From: Mesostigma viride
Lineage: Eukaryota > Streptophyta > Mesostigmatophyceae > Mesostigmatales > Mesostigmataceae
Assembly: GCA_009746045.1 (NCBI GenBank)
Contig: RPFO01000078.1
Location: 1,397,107 to 1,461,106 of the forward strand
Length of the DNA: 64,000 nucleotides
Reading direction: 5' to 3'
Part shown: one piece after another, positions 32,017 through 43,399 of the stretch
How the letters are laid out: each line of letters starts with the position of its first letter
How positions within the stretch are numbered: position 1 is the stretch's first letter
Made by a program: the position numbers and the translations under genes
The notes under the pieces: model-generated
Database searches by the model: none
What the model was told of the DNA's origin: nothing
The model's input: the letters and a program-made list of their open reading frames with translations, nothing else

Positions 32017-32203
32017 TGAGGCGCTCGGGCTCTCAAGGCATCGGTTGCCTGCTTAGTGTACGAAGCCAGCGGCCTGCTCATCATGATACGCCAGCGGCCT
32101 GTTTTTGAAATATGCCAGCAGCCTGCTTGGTATTTCCGGTGATGCTTATTATGGGGTGGGTTTCAGGGGGGTCAGGCTGGCCGAGTGTCGGGTGGCAGAG
32201 CTA

Positions 32204-32555
32204 AGGCCTGGTCCACATGGGCAAAATTCAGGAACAAACCCGGTCGGGGAAAACCTCTCGGCACGGGGCGGCGCATGATTACCGGCAGGATCAGGGGGCA
32301 AAGCGCCGGAAGTCACCTTGGCTGGTTTCTGAGCCTATTCCTAGCGCACTCCTGTGGGAAAAATTTCGGCCGGTAGAGCCTCTGCAGGCCACAAATTTTC
32401 CAGCAGGAATGCGAAAATCCCGGGTGGGAAAAGAACTGGGAGGGTTACAGGAGGGAATCAGGTGCTGGATTCTATTTGTAACCTCCGTCAGCGCGAGCCA
32501 CCCCGCAAAATCTTCCCAACCAGACCTGAATTTCGCCCACGTGTGGACCAGGCCT
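32204..32555. mobile_element. 352-bp MITE
   Basis: It has inverted termini of about 30 bp, AGGCCTGGTCCACATGGGC at left and the complement of AGGCCTGGTCCACACGTGGG at right, both continuing to AAATTCAGG. They are flanked by AGCTA at 32199-32203 and 32556-32560. The duplication could also be read as shorter, so the superfamily is open. It has no coding sequence and lies 190 bp after the TMTC-like stop codon. Confidence 0.75.
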
Positions 32556-32560
32556 AGCTA

Positions 32561-33135
32561 GTGTAAAAGTCATCCTGGGGAGGCGACACCGGATTCCTTC
32601 CTCATTGGCTTTTCATGCCTCCAGTGGGAGAGGTACTGTGGTTAGATGCCACTGCAACAAGAACAGGCTTTTTTTGGGGGGGGGGGAGGGGGGGCAGCCA
32701 GCAGGTGGTTGGCAGTTAAATAAGTACTGCATCTGTAGTACATCTGACTCTATTTTTTAGATATTGTCTCATTGATGCTCATGGCTCCGGGGGGGTACCT
32801 CTGGAGGGGACGGAAGGCAGGTCAGCAGCTCGTGTCTATGCGCACACCTGGGATGTGTCGTGGTGGAAGGGAGATACATACACGCCGCATCAAGGGCGCT
32901 TGGCCCCCCTGCTCTTGGCGGGATTGTCAGGACAGTGTCTTATTTTTCGCAGCGTAGTCATGATCAATGCTGCGGCAGGAAGTTGTAGGGCCAGCGAGCA
33001 AAAGTATTTAGTCCATAAATACTCAACTAACTCATTTCTGACTGGATTGGCTCGAGTCTAAATTCGAAGCTTCGATTTCAATTCAGAGGGCGGGGCCCAA
33101 GATTAAATAAGAGGTACCTTCAAATTAAATTTGCT
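32561..33135. other. Gene-free stretch
   Basis: Nothing coding is seen. There is a short T/G homopolymer run (TTTTTTT then GGGGGGGGGG) near 32671-32690. Confidence 0.5.
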
Positions 33136-33137
33136 TG

Positions 33138-33392
33138 GACTGCTATGCAGGACAAGAAGAGGTGGAAGACCATTGTCCAGGCTCATACGCCCGCCCCTGT
33201 GGGCAAGCCCCCTCCTCCCAAGCGGAAGGGGCGCTTTGCTGAGTAGAATAGGTAGGGTTTTCTAGATTAGATTAGCTTAGAGTTAGATTAGTTCGGTTTC
33301 GCGGCTTTGCCCCCCCCTCTGGACATCCATCCACGGAAATATGCGCTACATGATCTCCCAACGGAGTCATGTTATAATTTTTTTTTTTTTTT
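33138..33392 (+). mobile_element. LINE family B 3' fragment
   Basis: The last codons of an ORF2 (KKRWKTIVQAHTPAPVGKP...KGRFAE, stop at 33243-33245) are followed by the LINE-B 3' UTR, which ends CTCCCAACGGAGTCATG, TTATAATT and a T run. The same 3' UTR occurs at 3902-4085 (minus) and 62.15-62.58 kb (plus). The copy is strongly 5'-truncated. Confidence 0.75.
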
Positions 33393-33849
33393 TTGAAATT
33401 ACATAAGAGCCATGCCTCTATCAAGATATATTTTTTGAGGCTTGTTTCGATTGGCGTTGACTTGTAGTGTACTTGTAGTTAGGACGACACCATGTCAAGC
33501 CGTTTAATTCATTTCGACTTTCACATTTTCACGGATTTGTCAAAAAAGGATCAATTATATACCCGACTTCTCCGTTAAATCTCATCAACCGGGTTTCGAA
33601 ACAACCCACGAACGCCGTAGATGCAGATCCAACGGAGTTAACAACGTCACGACCGACGCGGCGCCAAATAGTCGCCTAGGTTCCTTTTCTGCGAGCCATT
33701 TTTCAACGTCGCGCCGCTTCGTGTACCCGAGCCCTTTTCTGAACTCTTATTTAGTCTCAGCCCCCGGAGTGCCCCCGCCCTGCGCGAAGTTTTGAAGCTT
33801 GAAGCTAAAAGGCAGTTTTACACCGAGCCACGAGCCACGAGGTAGCCAT

Positions 33850-35373
33850 GGCTGACGGCGGAGCTCATAACTTTCACGTTTGAGCACCGAATTCAGCCGT
33901 GAATATCACTATCGCTTCGTCTTTCTAAGATGCACATGCTGATATAATTTTCCGAATCTATTACGCAATATATGACGAGCAAACGCCCCTCGACGCAAGC
34001 GCAGTTTGGCGGATGCGCTCGGCCATGAAAATCCGTCTGCAGCTCAGGCTGCAGCTTCACCCTCAGGTCCGGCAGGCAGCGGTGACACTAGTCGTGCACT
34101 GGTGGTCGCCCAGCAACTTCCCGGGCTCAATGCCTCGCCATCGGCATCGCCTGACCCTAAACGCGCCCGCTCAGCCGACAAAACAGGAGGGTCTTCACGC
34201 CCCTCAGAACCGCGCTTTCGTCCCCGGCCTTTCCAGGTCGATGATTACGACTGGACCAACATGCCTCCGACCGATGCTATGACATGCATCTTCTTCGGGG
34301 ACTACGCTTCGCTTTACGACCTGTGCCTCCATCTCCACGACAACAATCGCCTCCTCACCCCGAACGGCGGCCGCTGGGTCAACATCCACCTGCTTTTCGG
34401 GTGCACCCGCCGGCCCCGAACTCCAGCATCACCATTCTCAACTCCGGCTTCTCATGCGCTCCGATGGCGAGATCTGGGCTCCATCCATCTCTGCCCCCAC
34501 ACTCCGTTCCATCCTTACGGAAGCCTTCCAGCAGCACGTGACCCCCCTTGCTGCCGACGTCTCAGCACTGGGCGGCACGATAGCTGCTGAGCTTCCTCAC
34601 CTTTCCACCACCGTCGCCTCCACGTACTCCACTGCCGTTTCCGCCTCCACTGCGGACATCAAAGCCCAGCTCCTCGACCGGCTCGACCAACGCCTTCAAG
34701 CCACCGCCACCGCCCTTAATTGAGTGCTTGCATGACACCGCCGGCCTCACCGCCCAGGCGGTGCAGGACATTGCTGCCCAGCCGGCACCTGCTGGCCCGG
34801 CCAGTGATGTTCCCTCCACCTGGGCGGACTTGCTTAAGCATCATACCACCTCCACCACCTCCACCATCGCGGCACAACTCAAGCAACAAGCCCTCGACCT
34901 TCGCGAGGAGGCCGAGCTCGACAAGCGCAGCCACAATGTCATCGCCAAGCACCTCGACCAGCCGGCAGGTGAGACCCCGACGAGCCTTCTCACGGCGCGA
35001 CATTCTTGCCCCCATGCAACTCACTGCCGGTGAGCTGCAGGTGTCGGCTGTCCGCCTCCCCCGCGCGCGGGGTAAGGCTGGCCGGCCCGGCACCTGTGCT
35101 TCTTACCTTGGGTTAAGTACATGGGGGACAAGCTGGCGTACGTTCCTTAAATGCCGCAAGAAGCTCTCGGAGACTCGCTTCACGCTGGACGACGACTTGA
35201 CCCTGGCCCAGCAACAGCGGCGACGCGAGCTATGGCCGACCTACCTTCAGCTCCGGCAGCGCGCAGGGGGGAAGCCGGTGTACTGGAGCTGGGGGGCGGT
35301 CATCCACGTTTACCACAAGCCCTGGAAGGCCCTCCTGCCACCTCAGACTAGGGAACATATACCAGTAGTGTAG
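33850..35373 (+). pseudogene. LINE 5' region with degenerate ORF1
   Basis: A 5' leader containing GCTCATAACTTT...GATATAATTTTC resembles the leader of the next LINE copy (35700-35830). It is followed by ORF1 pieces in shifting frames: a likely start near 33972, then ADALGHENPSAAQ, FQVDDYDWTNMPP, LLDRLDQRLQATATAL and a C-terminal part (SETRFTLDDDLTLAQQQRR, GGKPVYWSWGAVI). The last piece resembles the C-terminal domain of L1-type ORF1 proteins. No endonuclease or reverse transcriptase follows before the next copy begins, so this copy is incomplete. Confidence 0.6.
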
Positions 35374-35875
35374 ATTAGTCAGGCTTAGCCTAGCATGTGG
35401 CCCACGCGCATGTGCGCCCATAAATATATGGCCCCGGCCATGGATGATGCCTTCGGTATAAATAGCTACGCCATGCCTACAATGGGACCTCCCATGGATG
35501 TTGCAGTCAGCATTTAGCCATGCTATGCCTAAGCCGGGAGCTACTCTCTGCTGAGATGCCATGTGTACACCAGATATAGCCTAGCCACATACCTTCCACC
35601 CCATAATATGTCATGCAGGCCATCGTCTGCATCGCAACCATATATAATCCTGATTGGTGCAGCCATATGGCGATGTTTACGGTGTGGCGAGCTATGGATG
35701 CCGAGAATGCTCATAACTTTTACATCCGGGCATGAAATTTGGTCGGGTAAATTGCAGTAGAAGCGTCTTTTGATGACGAACACGATGATATAATTTTCAG
35801 CCGCCATCGCCCAAGATTTAGCGCAATATCAACAAAACGCAGCACAGGCAGGGTTCGTATTTTCCGGAACCAGCT

Positions 35876-37210
35876 ATGGCAGAAACTCCGTCAACCGCCT
35901 CCCATACTCTCTCCGAGGGGGAGGCTTCAGCGCCCAACACGATTACGCAACTAATTGCAGATGCGGAAACCATAGCAACGCAGCCCCGGGCCACCGAGGC
36001 AGCCATTACCGCCTCCTCCAAGCGGCTTTGCGTCACCCCAGCCGACGAGATGGACCGCCAGGTCCCTTTGCCATCGTCTTCTCAACCCAGCGAGGCCACC
36101 CCCATTGACGAGGACGACGACGACGCCGACGACGACGACGCTGAGTTCGACCCAGCATCCTTCATGCCTGGCAAGGTTGTCGCCGAGCCCCGGTTCTTTT
36201 CGCTTACCGCCGAGGAGGCGCAGGCTATCCTGCACCACCTGAAAGCCAACGACATTCCACTCTATTTTCCCACGTCTGGCGATACCATTTCTACGGACCA
36301 GCTTGCCGAAATGGACGAGCCAGAGCTTCGACTTTCTGTTTTCCTGAGCCACGCGCAGGCCCCCTGCCTCCGGGCACTCTTTGCCGCTTTCAAGGAAGCC
36401 GAGCACGGCACCGCCAACACCCCTGATGCTGCTTCCCCGGAAGCAGACCTGCACAAGCTCAATAAGGAAGTCGCAGACATGGCTGCCCAACTCGGCGCCT
36501 TGTCCACTGCTATCCGTCAAGACACTGCTGCGCTCAATCCAGCATTGCCGAGGTCAAAGCCGCCCTGGCCACACCTCCCCAGCCAGCAGCCCCTGCACCC
36601 ACCAGCTATGCTAACGTGGTAAAACAGACGGACATTGCCAACCTGATGGAAGATGCAGCACGCAGGGGGGCTGCAGCCCACAAGACTGCGGTCGAGGAGG
36701 ACCTGCGCTCACGCAGTATAGTGGTCCGGTATTTCCAGGTCGCACAGCAGCCTGAAACGGACCTGATGCTAGCGCAACGCCTGTACCACAGCCTCATCGT
36801 GGGCAGGCTGCAACTGGGCAACGAACGCATCCGCATTGAGTCGGCAGCCTGGATGGCGGGCCAGCCTGGCCCCATCCGGGTGACCTTTGCGAATGTGGCC
36901 AGCAAGGTGAAGGTACTCCAGGCCCGCAAGCTCCTAGGCGGGAAGAACGCGCCGAGCCTCGACGACCTCCTCTCACCGGCCCAGCTAGTCATCAAGAATG
37001 GTCTGCTGGGCAGCGACGTGGCGACCAAGGCCAAGCAGGAGCCAGAAGGTCTACGTCCGCCTCGTCCACGACACCCCCGTGCTATTCATCAACGGCCAGC
37101 GCACGGAGGCGCAGGCGCCGAACAAGCGGCACAAGTCGGGCCGTCCCAGGCCCGCCCCAGCTGCGTCATCATCGTCTACGCACGTCCCGGGTATGGATGG
37201 CGCCCGGTAA
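35876..37210 (+). CDS. LINE ORF1 (nucleic-acid-binding protein), frame-broken
   Basis: The start MAETPSTASHTL is followed by a Ser/Pro/Ala-rich part, an acidic Asp run, FSLTAEEAQAILHHLK, a probable coiled coil (DLHKLNKEVADMAAQLGAL), and a C-terminal part (RSRSIVVRYFQVAQQPE, VRLVHDTPVLFINGQ). This order matches ORF1 proteins of L1-like elements, which bind the element RNA. There are two single-base frame breaks, near 36535 and 37045, with good coding sequence on both sides. It lies about 360 bp before ORF2 in the same element. Confidence 0.7.
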
Positions 37211-37573
37211 GGGCACACCCTCGCGGCCTCGCGGTACAATAGGCTTTGGGCACAGCCTTTATAAACAAGCCCCTTTCCATCCTCATGTCGCACCGTGCGA
37301 GCATGATCAGGATGCAAGGTCGCCAGGCACGCCACGGTCAACCTTCCCGCCAATTTACCAGCCTTACACGCCTCCTAGCCCGCCTTGAGCGGGATGAGGC
37401 CCAGTCGACACGCCGGCGACCCCAGCCAGGACGGAGACGACGCATATCCGTCCTGAAAGAAAGCCTCCATGCGTTGACAAGCATTAACCCCAATCGCCAC
37501 CCTCCCCCTCCCCCCCCCACCCCCACCCCCACCTCCAGCACTACCCTTCTCCACCCCCACCCCCACCCCCACC

Positions 37574-40500
37574 CCCCCGCTAATAGGGCAACGGCCCATT
37601 CTTGGTATTGCTAGTTTTAACGTGCGCACCCTCCCTGCAGATCCTTCTACGAGCGGCGGCACCCCAGCACGCCAACGCGTCGACGAGCTGATCGCCCTGT
37701 GCGCCGACAACAAGATCGCTGTTCTTGGAGTCCAGGAGCACCGACGCACCGTTGACCCTCAGCACGCGGTCAACGGTCTGCTGGTCGACGACCTGCGTGC
37801 AGGCTGGCGGTTCCACTATGGTGGCGGCGACGCGCCGGGCCAAGGTGGTGTGGGCCTCTTGTGCTCGCCGGCAGCATCAGAGCAGCTCCAGTCCATCGTG
37901 CTGCGGTCCCCGCGTGTGCTAGTGGCCACTTTTTCGGCCACTGAGGGCCATTCACACCACACGCTAACCGTTATCGTGGGATATGCACCACATGCGGGTC
38001 GAGCTCAGGCGGAACGTGAGGCCTTCTTCGACGCCCTCAAGGAGGAGGAGGCCAACATCCCAGCTCGGCACTTCCTGGTTATGCTGCTCGACGCCAACGC
38101 CACGCTGCCAGTTGGCACTGGGGGCGCTCAGTATTCCCCAACCAACACGACAGCCAACGGTAACACGCCTTTATTTGCGAATCTGCTGGCAGAATCTGCG
38201 CTGGTTGCATGCAATGCTTCTTTCGCACGCCCCGCTGAGCAGCTGGCCACCTTTTTTGGGCCGTCGGATCGGGTGGTGTGCCTTGATTATGTCTGCGTAC
38301 GTCGGGCTCAGCGCCCCTCAGTTGTCGATGCTCGCGTCCTGCAAGATTCTGTCAGCACGGTGGAATCTGATCATCGTCTCGTGCTCGCTCGCATCAGATT
38401 GCGGTTTCCTGGGGTGAAACCGTCGCGACAGCTGGCACCTCAGCCAGATCTGAAAGTGCTCCGGATTGTGCTGAAGGATGCCGACAAGATGTCAGCAGAA
38501 GAGCAGGCCGCTATGTCGCACAGGGATGATTTCCTGGCCGTATTCGACGCCGGGGGCAGCCGACAGCAGTTACACGCCATTCCGCCGCCGGGGGATATTT
38601 CAGTGATCCTCCGTGGTGTCGCCGCCAAGTATCGCCTGGCTGCCCGCACCCTCCCCACCTTGCCTCCGCGTCGGCAGCTTGCTGTCCACCGTCACGCACC
38701 GACAGTGGTCGCCGCCAGGCAGATGCTCCGCCGCAACAGAGATCCGCTCGCCAAACCTGGGCTGCAAGCAGCTCTGAGGGCCGCCTACGAGCAGGCTGAG
38801 AAGGCAGATGCTCAGCAGATGGTCAAGGACCTGCGCAGCTGCCAGCAGAAGCACGACGGCAAGGGGGCCTGGTTCTGGTACAAGCGCCTCGGGCACCCGG
38901 ACGGCCTCGGCCGGCCCCACCGCCACGACGTCCCCGGCGCCCCAGCCAAGCGGCTTCGTACCTGGGCCACGGCCACGGCCGAGGTCGTGGGGACAGCTGC
39001 GCCGCCCCCACCCCTGCTCCCAGCCGCCGCCGCCCGCCGGCCGCCCTGGCCGGCCCCGCAGGGCCCCCGGCCCCGCCTAGGTCAGCGGCGGACTACCTAG
39101 TCCCCCCGCTGGTCGGCCCACTTGGCGACCCGTCTGACATGCCTCCTTTCACCTCTCGCGAGGTCACGGAGGCGGTCCAGCGCCTGCGTTATGACGCAGC
39201 CACCGGCTCTGACGAGATTCCGGCCGCAGTTGTAAAACTTGCAGCCGAATTCGAGGACACAGGTGTTATGCTGCTCTTCCGGGACATCTGCAACCGCCTT
39301 CTGCTGTCGTCGCAACCACCTCCAGCGGCCTGGCAACACAGTTTTCGCACGATGCTGTACAAGAACAAGGGGTCGCCTGCCGACCCCGGCAACTACAGAG
39401 GGGTGTGCATTCAAAGTGCCCCCCTCAAGCTTCTTATGCGGCTCATCCTGAACCGCCTGCGCACGGCCCTGGACGGTCACCTCAGCGAGACTCAGCACGG
39501 CTTCCGTTCAGGTCGCAACACAGTACAGGCGCTCTTCGCTACTCGCCGACTGGTGGAGGAACTGCAACGCCTTCAGCCTGGTGAGTCCCCTTTGCACCTT
39601 GTGCTGGTGGACTTCATCAAAGCCTTCGATTCGGTTTTCTGGCCTGCGCTTTGGGACATCCTCGAGTTGTTCCGGATCCCCCGCCCCCTGATTGCTGTCA
39701 TCCGCAACCTGTATGAAGGGTCCACCACTTCGGTGCGCACTTCTTACGGGACCACGCCCCCATGCCCTTTACAGAAGGGTGTGTGGCAGGGCTGCGTGCT
39801 GTCGCCCTACCTGTTCATTATTGTTGTCGAATACGTAATGATTCAGGCGCGCAAGCGATTTGCCCGCATCGTGGGCAGGGAACCAGGAGTGCAGGTTGCT
39901 AACAAATTCTGGCATGGCGGTGCGGACACGGAGATTCGGCTAGCAGACATCATTTACGCAGACGACACCACCCTCTTTGAGGACACTGAGCACGTGCAGA
40001 CATGGCTTGACTGCCTGGCTCTCGAGGCCCGTGCAGTGGGGCTTGAGGTCAGCAAGAAGACAGAGGCCCTGGCGGTTGGGCTCACCACCTCAGCGCCGCC
40101 CCTCTATCTCCTAGACGGCTCTCGAGTCCTGTATCGGGACCGCGTTAAGCTGCTGGGCAGCCTGCTCCCTAGCTGCGAGGTGGATGTGGACCACCGCATC
40201 TCCCTCGCCTGGCACGCTTTACGCCAGTACCGGGCCCTATGGCGCAAGCCCCTGGGCAAGATCGAGAAACAGGACCTGTTCAAGGTCCTCGTCCTTCCTG
40301 TTCTCACGTATGGCGCCGAGACGTGGACCCTCACCGCCGACCTGGCCCGCAAGCTGGACGGCGCGGTCACCAGCATGCTGCGTTCCATTTTCAGAGTAGG
40401 ATATGCTGCTCATGTCCGCAATGAGGACCTGTACCAGGGCATGCCCTATATCACCAGCACAATTAAGCAACGCCGCCTGCAGCTAGTAGGGCACCTAGCT

Positions 40501-40782
40501 CGCACCAACCAGGTAGACACCTCACGTGGCCCCCCCGCAGGACTGCGACCAGCCCAGCCTGGCCGGCACCTCCTGACGTGGGCTGGGCCCAGTGATGTTA
40601 GACGCCGCAAGGCCCGCACCTTCAAAGAACAGCTAGTAGAGGACATGGGGGGCCTCGGCCTCTCCGTGATTTGGAAGAAGATGATGGACAAGGCCAAGTG
40701 GGCCCAGGTCATAGAGGACAACGAGCCCCCCCCAGTGGGGAAGCGCCCGCGTGTGCAATCCCACGGGAGGCACGCTAGATAG
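37574..40782 (+). CDS. LINE ORF2 (AP endonuclease and reverse transcriptase)
   Basis: The endonuclease has all the main motifs: FNVRTL, VQEHRRT (catalytic Glu), GQGGVGLL, LDANATLP, LDYVCVRR and ESDHRLVLARI (SDH). The reverse transcriptase has PADPGNYRGVC, QHGFRSGRNT, VDFIKAFDS (motif A), QGCVLSPYLF (motif B), IIYADDTTLFED (motif C, YADD) and the LPVLTYGAETW thumb motif. ORF2 ends GKRPRVQSHGRHAR, stop 40780-40782. One frame break lies in GC-rich sequence between about 38990 and 39075, between endonuclease and reverse transcriptase. The start is uncertain, because the frame is open upstream through a Pro/Thr run. All catalytic residues are present, so the element looks recently active apart from the frame breaks. 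Confidence 0.88.
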
Positions 40783-40975
40783 CTCCCCCTAGGGCAGCGT
40801 GCGGCTGCCTAGATAGATGATGTAGTTAGAATGTTGCTAGATAGATGTAGTATGTAGCCAATGTAGATAGATTAGACCGGTAGGAATGTTTGCACCCATC
40901 CATCCATTCATCGGGGTTAATGCTCCGTGACTCCCCAACGGGAGCACGAGTCTAATTAATTAATTAATTCTAGGC

Positions 40976-41200
40976 CCTCTCCTCAAGCCGCCTTGTGTGC
41001 TTGTGCTTGTTTAGGAGGCATGATGAACTATCATGGCGGTGCAGGTGCACCTTGTGCACCCAGAGCAGGTGATAGTTGTACCTCCTACACCTGCAGGTTG
41101 TCGCCCTGATTGTATTACAAACCCATAGATGCCCCTTAATTCTCAGGGCTATGTGCTCCCCACGGAGCTATGATTATAATTAATTGATTAATGATTTACT
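40976..41200 (+). mobile_element. LINE-like 3' end fragment / dispersed repeat
   Basis: It shares a block with 4140-4320 and ends CCACGGAGCTATGATTATAATT plus an AATTGATTAAT tail, which resembles the LINE-B terminus. It has no coding sequence. Confidence 0.5.
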
Positions 41201-41333
41201 ACACCGATTACAGCTCCCTGTGCGCCGCGTCGCGAACCCGCGCACAGTTTCTGCGAACCCTTTTGAGCGGGAGGCTCAGGCCTTTCCGCGAGTTTCTGAA
41301 TTTTTGAGTCCAGAACCATTTTTTCACCGGCTA

Positions 41334-41931
41334 ATTCATTCATTCATTCATTCATTCATTCATTCATTCATTCATTCATTCATTCATTCATTCATTCATT
41401 CATTCATTCATTCATTCATTCATTCATTCATTCATTCATTCATTCATTCATTCATTCATTCATTCATTCATTCATTCATTCATTCATTCATTCATTCATT
41501 CATTCATTCATTCATTCATTCATTCATTCATTCATTCATTCATTCATTCATTCATTCATTCATTCATTCATTCATTCATTCATTCATTCATTCATTCATT
41601 CATTCATTCATTCATTCATTCATTCATTCATTCATTCATTCATTCATTCATTCATTCATTCATTCATTCATTCATTCATTCATTCATTCATTCATTCATT
41701 CATTCATTCATTCATTCATTCATTCATTCATTCATTCATTCATTCATTCATTCATTCATTCATTCATTCATTCATTCATTCATTCATTCATTCATTCATT
41801 CATTCATTCATTCATTCATTCATTCATTCATTCATTCATTCATTCATTCATTCATTCATTCATTCATTCATTCATTCATTCATTCATTCATTCATTCATT
41901 CATTCATTCATTCATTCATTCATTCATTCAC
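41334..41931 (+). repeat. Perfect (ATTC)n microsatellite of about 598 bp
   Basis: About 149 units with no interruption visible. It ends in CACTCACTC variants. The open frames it creates (Ser-Phe-Ile-His repeats) are not genes. Confidence 0.97.
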
Positions 41932-42071
41932 TCACTCGCCTCCGTTGGGAGAGTCATGCACAGGGTACCAACTTTTGAGGTACCTTTCATCGGTGTCATG
42001 CCGATGCATGCGCCCCAGGCATGCGCGCTTTGCTGCGCTTAAGGGGTTCGAGCTAGCCTGGCTAATTGGAC

Positions 42072-42655
42072 TGTTACGTCCCTGCCCTTTTGGTCGGACG
42101 TAACAATGGAATAAATTACTAAGGCTGTTTGGTCTATTGGACTTGGGTTTTATGGACCTTGGCTATTGTGTGAATTGGACTAGTTATTTTGGTCCTAGGT
42201 TGTCCTTTTAGGGGCCGGCGCTGTGGCGCCGCGTCAGTTCTGAGTCCGTCAGTAGTTCTAGGCGTGGATCCTATAGTTGAGGGTCGATGTCGGCCCGGAT
42301 CCTACGTGGAATGAGTGGCTCGGATTGTTCTAGGGAAATTGGCGTGTATCTGCGCCGCAACCAACCTAGGGTAAATTGGTCCGAGGACGAGAGTCTCGTC
42401 CTCTTGGTTTGATGAATGATAAGTGCGAATACGCCTACACATTGAGCCCGGGGCATTATCCATTTGTAATTGGTATTGCTAGCCAATATAAGTGTGAACT
42501 AATTAGCTTGGCATTAAGCCGTGATGCCAGATATCTCACGACTCACGTCGTGAAGCGCAACCTACTTTAGGCTATCTTGAATTATTCCTAATTCCGGCAA
42601 GGAGGGTCTTTCGCTACGTAGCTCAGGCTAGGTGTGTCTGGGCAGGGACGTAACA
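42072..42655 (+). repeat. 5' LTR
   Basis: It starts TGTTACGTCCCTGCC and ends with the exact reverse complement, a 15-bp terminal inverted repeat. CCAATATAAGTG near 42483 is a candidate core promoter. GAGGACGAG/CTCGTCCTC forms a 9-bp hairpin at 42383-42403. A 64-codon frame inside is present in both LTRs and is probably incidental. Confidence 0.95.
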
Positions 42656-42656
42656 C

Positions 42657-42667
42657 TGGTATCGGAG
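42657..42667 (+). promoter_or_regulatory. Primer-binding site, initiator tRNA-Met type
   Basis: TGGTATCGGAG starts two bases after the 5' LTR. It closely resembles the TGGTATCAGAG sites used by plant retrotransposons primed by initiator tRNA-Met. Confidence 0.75.
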
Positions 42668-42763
42668 GAAATGTGCTGGAAAGGTTAGCTAACTCTCGCG
42701 GAGAGGGTTAGTGAGCCAATTAGGATACCAAGACGAAGCTTGGCGTAGGTAGAGGTTCCGGAA

Positions 42764-42968
42764 TTCAACGATTGCTGTCAGGCCGGCGGCCAGCCCGTAA
42801 AGGGATTCAACGACGACCTAGACAGCAAGCGGCCAGTCTGGGATACTCGGCGGGGCTAGCAATAGTCCTGTGGTGAGGTGCTGTCAACGATAGCGTTCAG
42901 CTCTCCTGTTTTCAACGACACCTAGTGGCGGCCAGGGCTTGCCTTCAACGACACCGGGTGGCGGCCAG
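42764..42968 (+). repeat. Repeated TTCAACGA..GGCCAG motif in the leader
   Basis: Copies start near 42764, 42805, 42911 and 42944, each with TTCAACGA followed 15-25 bases later by GCGGCCAG or CGGCCAG. A partial copy lies at 42884. Because it lies in the untranslated leader between the primer site and the first frame, a packaging or dimerisation role is possible. Confidence 0.65.
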
Positions 42969-43399
42969 CTCAGGAGGGTTTAACGTCATCGAAGATGGTA
43001 CGTCCCCTAGTTAGAATTCTTTCTTTACAAAGCTATGCCTGCTGAAGGCTAGCTGGCGAGCTTGCTCTCTATCCGGGAACGCGCGCGCAGGGGGTTTATG
43101 TTATATGTTGTGCCTCTATAGGTTGTAAATGTTGTTGGTGCCCATGGACGTCGCGGAGACGGACATTCGTTGTTTGACCTGCAAGAGGTCGTGGGGGTGG
43201 ATACCGTCTGGCTGTTGCCGACTGTGTTGACGGTGTTTACCTCCGTGTGTGCGTATAGCCCGTTCCTGCGGAAGGCTCGGGCGTGTGCTGTGATACACTC
43301 CGTGCTCTCTCCTCGTTTGTTTAAGGTCACTGCATTAGAGGTAGCCCGGGTTTCCCCTTTCTCTCTTGCTTGCAAGCCGCTGCCAGACTATGATGTAAC

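Larger units (their letters stand above)
35380..40975 (+). mobile_element. Near full-length LINE retrotransposon
   Basis: It has a 5' leader (with a TATAAATA at about 35458), ORF1, ORF2, a 190-bp 3' UTR with ACCGGTAGGA..CACCCATCCATCC and GACTCCCCAACGGGAGCACG, and an ATTA-repeat tail (40955-40970). The 3' 300 bp reappear nearly unchanged at 5880-6175. The left border is approximate, and no flanking duplication was recognised. Confidence 0.75.

Noticed and set aside
41184-41978. Ser-Phe-Ile-His repeat protein
   Set aside because: It is a translation of the (ATTC)n microsatellite. Nothing coding is recognised outside the repeat.
42376-42570. 64-residue frame, also present at 61723-61917
   Set aside because: It lies wholly within the LTRs. 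Its presence in both is explained by LTR identity, and there is no sign of a protein family.
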